Assembly: GCA_019918135.1 (NCBI GenBank)
Contig: WBZZ01002425.1
Coordinates: forward strand, 1-64,000
DNA length: 64,000 nt
Direction of reading: 5' to 3'
Source: Paulinella micropora
Lineage: Eukaryota > Cercozoa > Imbricatea > Euglyphida > Paulinellidae
The notes under the pieces were generated by a model, which was not told where the DNA came from, ran no database searches, and saw nothing but the letters and a program-made list of their open reading frames with translations. Both the position numbers and the translations under genes were made by a program. Of the stretch, positions 35,144-43,338 are shown one piece after another. The number at the start of each line of letters is the position of its first letter. Within the stretch, counting starts at the first letter, position 1.

Positions 35144-36308
35144 TTGACGAATCCCTGCACTTCTCCTTACTACCGGTGTCTCACTTCGATACAGAACAAC
35201 ATAAGGCTATCTTGTTCCAAAATGGACAAGCATTCATACTACGACAGCCCATACATGTGGAGGAGGGGGAGATTGACGCGAGAGGACGACTCACTAAGTC
35301 GAGACTGTACCGAATGGACACACCTGACGACCGACCCCTCAACCCGAACCAAAGATATGCTCCTACGAGACGGCGATTACCTACTTTTCATACAACCCAA
35401 ACCATTCACAACAACCATGGAAGGCTATGATGCTACACTGTTCGTTATGTCACGCAAACTATCAAGCTATGCAACGCGTAGCCAGCTCAGACGGTAAGGG
35501 AATGGAGAAGGGTGCCAAAGAGAAGGTCAAAGCTTGCCCCGGGTGCCGCGAAGGGAAGGCAACAAAGCAACCATACTACAAGGAGAACCACGTGGACAGA
35601 CAGTACAAAAAGGGGGAAGCACTCAACTTCGACTTCAAGGGACCTTACCCTCTGGCATCTGTATATGGCAACATGTACTCAGCTACACTATCGTGCTCAG
35701 CTTCAAAATTCGCAAGAGATTTCTACACACCATCCCGGGCTGCTCGTTTCTATCTACGACATATCATCATTGGGTTCCGTTTCTTCGAGACACAGACGGG
35801 AAACAAATGCAAAGTATTCAGATGCGATGGAGAACTAGCTACGACAGCAGTACTACAGATGTGTGAGAACAACGGGACGATATTCAAACAAACTACGAGA
35901 GACGAGTCGAGAATGAACCCATTTGCAGAACGGATTCACAGAAGCAACGACGGAATGTGTATGGCTACACTTCTCGACTCTGGACTGCCGAACATATATT
36001 GGGAGGACACCAACCGAGCAGCCAACGCAAGTAGGATGCTAGTACCGATGGCAGAAGGACCATACAAGGGGACAACACCGTGGGAAATAATAACGAAAAC
36101 AAAGATAGACCCTTCATTTCTGCAACCTGTCGGCTGTCTATGCTACGTAATGATGCCAACTACGACAAAGGGGCAGCCTAGAGCAATACCAGCTACCTTT
36201 TTGGGACCAAACCTTTATAGACGTACATACAAAATTCTGTTGCACAATCACAGGAAACCAACTGTGGTAACGTTACATTCAACCCTGAGGTACGTGATTA
36301 TGGGATAA
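35144..36308 (+). pseudogene. pol: Element A GAG-pre-integrase and integrase
   Basis: GAG-pre-integrase features (LHCSLCHANYQAMQRVAS, CPGCREGKATKQPYY) near 35430-35570. The integrase core follows with FDFKGPYPLASVYG (first Asp), CDGELATTAVL (second Asp) and NPFAERIHRSNDG (Glu), giving an intact D,D,E set. FLQPVGCLCYVMMP starts the typical C-terminal region (about 36115). The frame 35427-36308 is open for 293 codons; the part before it (35144-35430) is shifted. Confidence 0.85.
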
Positions 36309-36528
36309 AGGGTGCACAGCAACTGACCTGGCAAAGTGGACAAGTAGGGCACTCAGCAACGCGCACGACTCAACAACGCCACGATGAGCAAAATTCAGGG
36401 GGCCCAACAATGGTACCAGTCACCAACCTTTTTGGCAATGCGGACCGGGCGGACCCATCTTTTTCTCGACCGTTGTTCAACGATCCACCTTCACAACCCA
36501 GTTCGAGGAAGGACAGGAAGGCAAGGAA

Positions 36529-37591
36529 GTGGTGTTAGTGGTCACACCACTCCAAGAGCAAGGCAGAGGGCGAGCAAGGGCAGTACAGGGGCACAATGCA
36601 GTTGGTCGGTCTGTCGGAGTCGACATCCCAATTCTCTCGCCACAACTACCGACTGCTCAACTGGAATCGACCTTGACCTTCCCAGAGGCGACCGTTAACG
36701 AACAGGCAGTGGGGCAGGCAGGTGGACAACGAGTAGGCAAGATAGCCAGAGTCCCCATTTTAGCTGCACCTAACAACTATGGCAAGCAACTGGCTAGGAA
36801 CGACATAGCGGGGGACATCGTCCAATCAGCGATCATCCACGGGCCTCGAGCCCGGCGACCAACCCCTATCACCCACCCCACTCACCTAGCAGTCGAGGAA
36901 CGCACCGGTGACGATCAGGAGAGGAGCGACATCGCCAACTTTGCCCTCTTTACCCGCGTTATTCAGGTGCCAGCTAAGAAAGCCAGAGATCATCCTCTAG
37001 TCTATGCTGCACAGAAAGAAGAAGTGGACGGTTTGTACAAAATGGGTACGCTGACGTGGGTAAATAAGAAGGAGGCATGGAAGGCAGGCGTGCCACCGGT
37101 TCACACACACTTTGTCAATTCGATCAAAGTCAACGAAGAAACAGGCGATGAGAAACACAAAGCCAGACTTTGTGCTAACGGGAAAAGGAAACAGTTTGTC
37201 CACTTCAGCCCGTACGAGAAGTCGTCCCCCACGGCACAGCAAGTGTTCCTGTTTGTACTGCTACGCAGCTATGATCGACCTGGTCTTTCCTTACCCACCG
37301 CCCGGATTCGAGAACGAAGATGACCCCGATTTGATTTGGCGGCTCGACAAAGCCTTGTATGGCTCACCACAAGCCGGGCGCAGATGGCACGACGTCCTGA
37401 CGGCAGCGATCAGGTTGATTGGATACCTACAATGCGCATTGGATAGTTGTATCTTCTACCTGCGTCCCGCATGCATCGACAATTCTTTTCCGGACCCGGA
37501 GGCACGATCAAGCAAGCTACCTCTGTGGTTGGTGTTACGAACGGACGACATACTTGTCTTTTGCTTCAACAAGAACATTCTGACAACTTAG
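36529..37591 (+). pseudogene. pol: Element A reverse transcriptase, catalytic block missing
   Basis: RVT_2 start is visible as HPLVYAAQKEEVDGLYKMGT then THFVNSIKVNEETGDEKHKA (about 36990-37160). The frame changes near 37260. There is no QMDVKTAFLNG-like segment (first catalytic Asp) between FLFVLLRSYDR and PYPPPGFENEDDP, so ~50 nt seem lost. Then RLDKALYGSPQAGRRWHD and WLVLRTDDILVFC follow; the canonical YVDD reads RTDD, as in element C. Non-functional as it stands. Confidence 0.8.
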
Positions 37592-37599
37592 AGCATGAA

Positions 37600-38491
37600 T
37601 TTCGCAAAACGTTTAACTTAACCAATCTCGGGGAGGTCAGAGTCTTTTGTGGCTGGAGTTCTACCGCGACACGAGGGGTATCATCATCCATCAACATACC
37701 TATTGCAAAGGTATACTTGAGGACTTCGGATTTAATGATTCGAAGCCCTCGGGACCACCGCCAACGTTGCTCCGATGCCGGAGAACGCACCACTGCGCAA
37801 GTTTGCTCTACCATCGCTCATCGGATCGCTGACGTGGCCGGCAACGCAGACGAGACCGGACATAGCCTTCGACGTCAATAACGCATCCGTCACTGCCGCT
37901 CACCAACCTGGAGTCACATACTCCATGTGCAGCCGCATCTTGCGTTATATCGTAGACCCCAGGGGCCTACTGTTTCCTGCGGGCGTACAGCCTGATCAGC
38001 TGCTATCATACTCAGACAGCAACTTAGGAGGCTGCCTATTTACACGACGATCGCGAACTGGACAGGTACACGTAATAACGGGTGCACCGATAGCCTGGTC
38101 ATCGAAGCGTCAATCGACTGTAGCACTATCTACTATGGACGCAGAATGCGTCGCCAACTCTGACACCGCACGTGTAGCCATAGCGATTCAGAACTTTTGT
38201 GCGGAGATTGGATACTTCATCTGCTTACCATGTGTAATGTTCAACGACAACCGGGGCGCGATACTAGCGGCGACCAACGGACTGGGAGGGCAACGCACCC
38301 GTCACCTGGACATCAAACATCACTATCTCATCGAACAGGTGCGAGCTGGCAGGTTAGTGCTCCGACACGTACCATCGTTGGACAACATAGCGGATATCTT
38401 CACGAAGCCACTATCACCTGCACAATTCGCAAACATAGTGGGCAGCATTACCGTACGATTGGCAGACGCGATCCCCAACTTCCGCCCATAG
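37600..38491 (+). pseudogene. pol: Element A RT connection and RNase H
   Basis: A short shifted stretch (GEVRVFCGWSSTATRG) precedes a 238-codon open frame from about 37775: SLIGSLTWPATQTRPDIAFD, YSDSNLGG (catalytic Asp), SSKRQSTVALSTMDAE (catalytic Glu), FNDNRGAILAATNG, RTRHLDIKHHYLIE and DNIADIFTKPL. This is the canonical copia RNase H. Stop TAG at 38489. Confidence 0.9.
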
Positions 38492-38841
38492 TTCCGGGAC
38501 ATGATGCTTCATTTTTCTCCTTTTCAGGATTTATGCTGGGCCAGGATACCGGACGCTTGACGGCCGACTGGGACCTTGCCTGAAAGCCACTCGCAGATAT
38601 GATAAGGGACAGTGGTATTGTTAACAAAGTTTACGACCTATTTCTCGATCACCACTATAAGTGAATAATAATAGTTAACGTAGCAACTAGTATGACAGCA
38701 TCATCTGGCTACTATACACAGTAGTCACGGCCTCACGCTCAACTCGTTGATATGTCCGCCAATAATAATAATCACATCCCAACTTTACATCATCTCTTCA
38801 CTGTAACAGTAACCGTCATACTGTACATATATACCAAACAC

Positions 38842-38851
38842 AAAGGGGGAG
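38842..38851 (+). promoter_or_regulatory. Element A polypurine tract
   Basis: AAAGGGGGAG immediately before the 3' LTR TGTTACCGG. Confidence 0.85.
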
Positions 38852-39163
38852 TGTTACCGGTCATATATATTACATATCTATCGGTTATATATTCAATTGT
38901 GTACGGATATATTTCCAGTACTGATCAGTCCGGTCCTACCTCATTTACTATTGAGCATCAGGACACTAATCAGTATGATCCGGTTATTATTAATAGGAAC
39001 TAGATTCAGAAACCACTGCTCGTGCCATTGCACTGCGCACTTCGTTACCAGTTCAGTTTCCTCAGTAAAGACGATCTACGAAGTACTTCATTGAACCTCT
39101 GCGTAAACCCAGAACTAGAGTAATTTACTCAATCACCGGAATAATCAATATTGACCGGTTATA
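38852..39163 (+). repeat. Element A 3' LTR
   Basis: 312 bp. Compared with the 5' LTR it has an 11-bp insertion (ATATTACATAT) and a 4-bp CGGA, plus about three substitutions. Followed by the target duplication CCCCG. Confidence 0.93.
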
Positions 39164-39168
39164 CCCCG

Positions 39169-39515
39169 TGGTTGCGCGTATAAAATTTTATTCAATAAAG
39201 ACCTTTGTACTTTCTTTGCGCACCCTTTGTACTGGCGTCTTTCTTTCTCTAGGTCTCGCAGTATTTAGGGCAGCCTACCAGACTGTTGAAGATATAGTAT
39301 AGGTAGACACAAAGCGAAATATGTTTAGCGATCTGCTAACCACCGATCTTGTACATTTTCGCTTCCCCGACGCCTGCGGATGACGAATGTTATGAGTTTG
39401 TTGTCTCTGTAAATTTCTTTGTACAGTACGTCTTCTTCTTTGGTAGAAAGGATGACTACTTTGAGTGGCTTTCCTTTGTGCCCGCTCTTTTCCCGCGCGG
39501 CGGCACACAGGCTTT
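39169..39515. other. Intergenic flank of element A
   Basis: AT-rich, with AATAAAGACC at 39194. No supported gene. It ends at the polyadenylation signal of the minus-strand LRR gene (AATAAA, 39516-39522 region). Confidence 0.5.
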
Positions 39516-39522
39516 TCTTTAT

Positions 39523-41016
39523 TCACACGGACCAAACCTGCTCCTCCCTTGCGCCGTGGAGCGTGACGCCGGTGCTACCTCGCACACTGACTTGTCGCAA
39601 CCGCGGCAGCTTGTGACGCAAATAGCGCAGTACTCGTCGGTACTGCGTTTGTGATGCCCGGGCAGTTGTCCAGCCACAGCGTCCGTAGGCGCGGCAGCAC
39701 CGACAGGGCGCAAAATCGTGGTCTGAGAGCACGCAGGAATTGGAGAGGTATAGAAATTCCAGCTGTGGCAGCCCTGACAGGCATGCGAGTGTGCCTGGTT
39801 CGGAGAGCAGGCAGCCGGGCAGTCGCAGGTGGCGCAGGTGGGGTACGAGGCGCGGCAGCACCGTCAGACTCTGGCTGTCCACGCGGCATTCCGACAGGAC
39901 CAGCTTCTCTAGCCAGGGCAGCGATGGCAGCAAGCGCAAGAGCCCGGGACCCGTGATGCCAGTACAGCGACTCAAGTCCAGGCTGCGCAAGTCTCGCAGA
40001 GTAGTCAGTTGCAGCAGCCCGTCGTCGGTGATGCGCGCAGAACTGCCGAGTGACAACCAGCGCAGGTGCGAAAGGCCCGACACGCAGGCTAACGTGGCAT
40101 CGGTCACCGAGCACTCCGCGAGGTTCAGCTTATCCAACTGGGCCGAGAATGCGACCAGCCCGCGGCCTCGGATAAAGAGGCTGTCTCTCAGGTTCAGGTC
40201 TTGTAGTTCGGACAGCGTGGCCAGCACCAGCAGCCCCCCGTCCGTCACGTTCGTGCGTTGCAGGACTAGGCTTTGCAGCGCTCGCAGCCGCACCAGGTGC
40301 GAGACGCCGTCATTAGTAACACGCTCACTTTGTACGACCAGGTGTTGTAGCGACACGAGCTGCGAGATCGCCAGGAGGCAGTCGTCGTCGAGACTTTCGT
40401 GCTCTTGCAAGTCCAGCCTGCGCAAGTGCGTGAGGTTGCACAAGTGCCGCAAGCCTGCGCTCGTCACTTGGTCGCTGAAGACCAAGGTCAGGTGCTGTAG
40501 CCTTGTCAGCCGCGACAAGTGCGCCAGGCCCGTGTCTGTCAGGTCGTGGCAGCGCAGTAGGCTCAAGTGCGCCAGCCCGCTTAGTTGTGACAACCACGCT
40601 AAGCCCGCGTCAGTCGCCCCATTGACAAAGCTCCCGCGAAAGTAGCTCAGCTTCTGCCAAGCGGCGAAGAACCTGGCGTCCGCTTCATCGAAGGACAAGT
40701 CGCGGCCTAGGTCCAGCCTCTGAAGTTCGGTGAGTGTAAAAAGTCTTTTAGCCACGTGTTTGCAGTCGGCATAGAATCCACCGAGGTCCAGCGACGTCAG
40801 GTTCTTGAGCCTGGCGAGGAAATGTAGACCTCTGGTCGTCAAGGGCTCTCCGAACACGGCGCCTGCACGTCCTCTGAGGTCGTGGCCAGGCCGACCAGCA
40901 CGTGCTGGAACATGGCTGCCAGGGCTTGTAGATCGACGTCCTGGGGCAGGTGCAAGACTACCCGACGTACTTGGATGCCTGCCCGCCTCCAAGCAGCATA
41001 CACGAGAACTCTGGAG
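39523..41016 (-). CDS. AMN1/F-box-type leucine-rich repeat protein, frame breaks
   Basis: About 14-15 LRRs of the cysteine-containing/AMN1 style, for example LARLKNLTSLDLGG, LTRLQHLTLVFSDQVTSAGL, LSELQDLNLRDSLF and LRDLRSLDLSRCTGITGPGL. The N-terminal part (VRRVVLHLPQDVDLQALAAM, 41000-40880) is in another frame from the main LRR frame (change near 40865). At the end, LPRLRTLWLDNCPGITN (39660-39710) lies in a third frame before the original frame resumes. Stop TGA at 39523, with AATAAA overlapping just downstream. Such proteins usually act as substrate receptors with an F-box; an F-box exon lies upstream at 41516-41954 and may belong to the same transcript. Confidence 0.7.
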   Translation of the reverse strand, partial: LQSSRVCCLEAGRHPSTSGSLAPAPGRRSTSPGSHVPARAGRPGHDLRGRAGAVFGEPLTTRGLHFLARLKNLTSLDLGGFYADCKHVAKRLFTLTELQRLDLGRDLSFDEADARFFAAWQKLSYFRGSFVNGATDAGLAWLSQLSGLAHLSLLRCHDLTDTGLAHLSRLTRLQHLTLVFSDQVTSAGLRHLCNLTHLRRLDLQEHESLDDDCLLAISQLVSLQHLVVQSERVTNDGVSHLVRLRALQSLVLQRTNVTDGGLLVLATLSELQDLNLRDSLFIRGRGLVAFSAQLDKLNLAECSVTDATLACVSGLSHLRWLSLGSSARITDDGLLQLTTLRDLRSLDLSRCTGITGPGLLRLLPSLPWLEKLVLSECRVDSQSLTVLPRLVPHLRHLRLPGCLLSEPGTLACLSGLPQLEFLYLSNSCVLSDHDFAPCRCCRAYGRCGWTTARASQTQYRRVLRYLRHKLPRLRQVSVRGSTGVTLHGAREEQVWSV

Positions 41017-41019
41017 TCA

Positions 41020-41230
41020 ATGGAAAGTGGGCATGATGTCTGGGAACTAATCTGCTTCTTTATAGCCAACCACCCCTTGTGGCTGTACTCGGTCTGGACA
41101 CGTGTGTGCAAGTGGGCTGGCTGCATGAAATACCGTTCGCCAGCTTTTGCGCTAGACCTCCGCCACCCCCGTGCGCCGGTCCCTGCCCACGTGTATGCAG
41201 AATGGCCCTGCATCGGTTTGGTGCACTGAG
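41020..41230 (+). pseudogene. F-box-like fragment, divergent from the LRR gene
   Basis: MESGHDVWELICFFIANHPL then WTRVCKWAGCMK resembles the F-box start at 41516-41954 (DVW.L.C.F.A.NPL, W..VCK.A). It is on the opposite strand and has no LRR follow-up. It is probably a fragment of a duplicated family member. Confidence 0.45.
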
Positions 41231-41389
41231 GTAGTGCTGCAAGTGCGTGTGCTGCCTCTTGTGCCTCCCCCTGACGGCTGCGCTGGGCGGGACGTAACAG
41301 CTCAAAGTCCATGGGCTGGCCAAAGGCAGAGCCCGCAGGGTTTTACGCCAAAATAAACGGGCCGGCCCGGCCCTAAACTGAGGAATCAA

Positions 41390-41515
41390 GAGAATGTTCT
41401 CCCGGGGGGAGGATGGGGGAAAGGAGAGAAGGAAAAAAGGGGAGAGAGAGGGGGGGGGGGGCGCGGGGGGGCATGCCCCCCCCCCCCCGGGCTGATTGGA
41501 GAGTCCAAATCTGTC
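41390..41515. repeat. Poly-G/poly-C tracts
   Basis: Long G runs, a GC step and a C14 run (41476-41489). Lies within the putative intron after the F-box exon. Confidence 0.6.
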
Positions 41516-41954
41516 TTACCTCCATGAAAGGCCTGACCTCTCCAGACAACGTAGCCCCCTTACGCGCGCGGCCTGAACAAGGTCAGCGTCCAAGATACCA
41601 TCACGTAATTGGAGGCAGCGCACGCGGGCTTGGGCTGCTACAATATTTTCCAAGGTTATTTCTCTGTCCTCCCGCGACCCGTTGATGAGTACGCGCGTGA
41701 TTTCCTCCCAATGTCCCCACGCGTCCTTAGCCAAAGTGGTCGGCTTGGGAAGGCCTTGGATAAACAGCTCAGGAAACACCCTAGGGCGCACCGCCTGCGC
41801 TTGTTTGCAGACCAACGCCCATTTCGTATATATCCGCGACAACGGGTTAGCTGCTACGAAAGAGCAGACTAGTGTCCACACGTCAGGGGGGCAGGCTATT
41901 GAAGTGAAAGGTCTTCTTCGGTTGGACAAGGCACTGGCGTTTGGCTGAGCGCAT
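41516..41954 (-). CDS. F-box-like exon
   Basis: Start ATG 41954 (MRSAKRQCLVQPKKTFHFNS) leads to LPP, then a G6 run on the plus strand (41886-41891) shifts the frame to DVWTLVCSFVAANPLSRIYT. Joined by eye, it gives a normal F-box beginning (LPPDVW.LV.SF). Later text (GHWEEITRVLINGSREDREI) leads to an LRR-like ARVRCLQLRDGILDADLVQA. Near 41518 the minus strand reads ATGGAG|GTAAGACAG, a good splice donor. An LRR exon should follow; the LRR gene at 39523-41016 is a candidate. Family role: SCF ubiquitin ligase adaptor. Confidence 0.6.
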
Positions 41955-42135
41955 GGCCGGCGTTCTGCCTTTTTTATTCGAGGGGGGGGGGGGAGAGAAG
42001 CGGCAGAACGAGGGGGGGGGGGGGGAAGGGGGGAGTGGTTGCGCCCTCTTTCCCCTCCTCTCTCCTCGCCCCCCCCCCCCTCTTCCTAGATTCTCGCGGA
42101 CAGGATTTTTTTGCGACAAAGGGGAAAATCTTACG

Positions 42136-42167
<32 letters not shown>

Positions 42168-42220
42168 CAAGCTTGTATTTCTCTTAAATTCTTCTCTTTT
42201 TTCTTTTGGTTGTAGACAAC

Positions 42221-42790
42221 ATGCAGGAGGCCAGCAACTGTAAGCGGGCCCAAAAATTATACACATTAATCCAGAAGCATGCCACCACCACCTCTCCGGA
42301 CTTCCAGGAGTTGTTAAATAAAGCAAATGCAATAATGGGACCAGGAGACAGCAAGCAGGGCGCAACCCCCCGGGTGTTGGTGGTCAAGCAGAGCGCAACC
42401 CCCCGAGTGGTGGTCGAGTGGAACAGTGACCGCATGCAAAACTTTGCACCTGTAGTGGACTCCGTTGTCGGCGAGCTAACAGCTGCTAATTCTGTGGTGA
42501 TGTTGTATGTGATTCATTTGTCCACACAGCGCTTTCATTCAAAATTAGCCGAGGCACGATTCCAGCAAGCACGGCAGAAATGTAAAGCAAGCGGGCACAA
42601 ACTAGTTGTGCTGGTGTTGAACAAGGGAATCATAGCAGAAAAGCTCGAGATTGATACTTGGCCACGATAAAACGACGTTGCCGCCGTCGTGACTGTTCTG
42701 TACCAAGACCAAGGAGATCAGCTACAGCTGGACCACGAGAATAAGTATAACAAGAAGTCCTTGGGAAAACTAAAAAGTCTTGCCAAATAA
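42221..42790 (+). CDS. Small unknown protein with in-frame TAA
   Basis: ATG 42221 (MQEASNCKRAQKLYTLIQKH) lies 7 nt after TTTTTTCTTTTGGTTGTAG, a good splice acceptor, so an upstream exon is likely. A 13-codon tandem repeat (KQGATPRVLV/KQSATPRVVV) is at about residues 50-70. The rest is alpha/beta-like (VVMLYVIHLSTQRFHSKL, HKLVVLVLNKGI). A TAA at 42668 is followed in the same frame by NDVAAVVTVLYQDQGDQLQL and a Lys-rich end (stop 42788, overlapping AATAAA). Either a nonsense mutation or a readthrough stop. Family unknown. Confidence 0.5.
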
Positions 42791-42925
42791 AATGTTGTAC
42801 CGGCCGAGTTTGCTCTCTCAAATTGCGGCGAGCTGCGTTGTGATTTTTTTAATGATTTTTTACATTTGGATGTACTTGCTTAATAAAATGTGTCCGCTTC
42901 TCCTTTAATATAAAATTTTCTTTGT

Positions 42926-43035
42926 TCATGCTTTTCTTTTTGCAAAAGCAATAAACTCTTCCCACTTGTCTTGCCAGCGGGGTCGTGGTCATTTGCCGCA
43001 ACTCTGGCAACGCCTGAATCCTGACAAGTCCCAGA
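42926..43035 (-). pseudogene. 3' end of the host gene interrupted by element D
   Basis: On the minus strand, with element D removed, the reading frame of 49602-50486 continues from ACLW into DLSGFRRCQSCGK. It then meets an in-frame TGA (42989-42991), followed by PRPRWQDKWEEFIAFAKRKA and a second TGA (42926). ATTAAA lies ~17 nt further. The in-frame continuity supports this as the true 3' end. Confidence 0.6.
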
Positions 43036-43329
43036 CTTTACATTTCAATAACGGTTAGAATAATTTCTGACAGCAGTTACTCGTGATATGACAGTTACGT
43101 CATTTATTATATGTCGATAGGACTGATTTACCAATTATTTACGACTGACCTAATTAATGAATTTGGCATTGTCAGCCAGTCACATGTTATGGTTTTGCCG
43201 CCTTCAGTTTGGTGGTAATAATTTTACTCAATAAATCTCTCACAATCTGTTCAAACTGCGAACTACCAAAGTGTCCCGGTCTTCAACCCGGCCTCTGTCA
43301 ACTAAGCTACCGGATTTATAAATACATTG
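43036..43329 (+). repeat. Element D 5' LTR
   Basis: 294 bp; carries CAATAAATC near its 3' third, a possible polyadenylation signal. Pair at 49308. Confidence 0.93.
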
Positions 43330-43338
43330 GGTTATGAG
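43330..43338 (+). promoter_or_regulatory. Element D primer-binding site overlapping the Gag start codon
   Basis: GGTTATGAG (GGGTTATGAG with the last LTR base) is the exact complement of CTCATAACC(C), the anticodon loop of a yeast-type initiator tRNA. Gag ATG is 43334-43336. Confidence 0.65.

Larger units (their letters stand above)
31293..39163 (+). mobile_element. Element A: complete Ty1/copia retrotransposon, 7871 bp
   Basis: Bounded by LTRs of 297 bp (31293-31589) and 312 bp (38852-39163), with the 5-bp target duplication CCCCG at 31288-31292 and 39164-39168. LTRs start TGTTACCGGTCA and end TGACCGGTTATA, nearly inverted repeats of each other. Order: primer site, Gag (UBN2-like, CCHC), Pro-rich spacer, MYND finger, protease, integrase, RT, RNase H, polypurine tract. 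Protein order PR-IN-RT-RH is copia. Multiple frameshifts and a missing RT block indicate a dead copy. The LTRs differ by 11- and 4-bp insertions and about three substitutions. Confidence 0.95.

Noticed and set aside
39740..40645. 301-codon plus-strand frame over the LRR region
   Set aside because: Shadow of the minus-strand LRR gene, whose repeats are unmistakable and which is followed by AATAAA.
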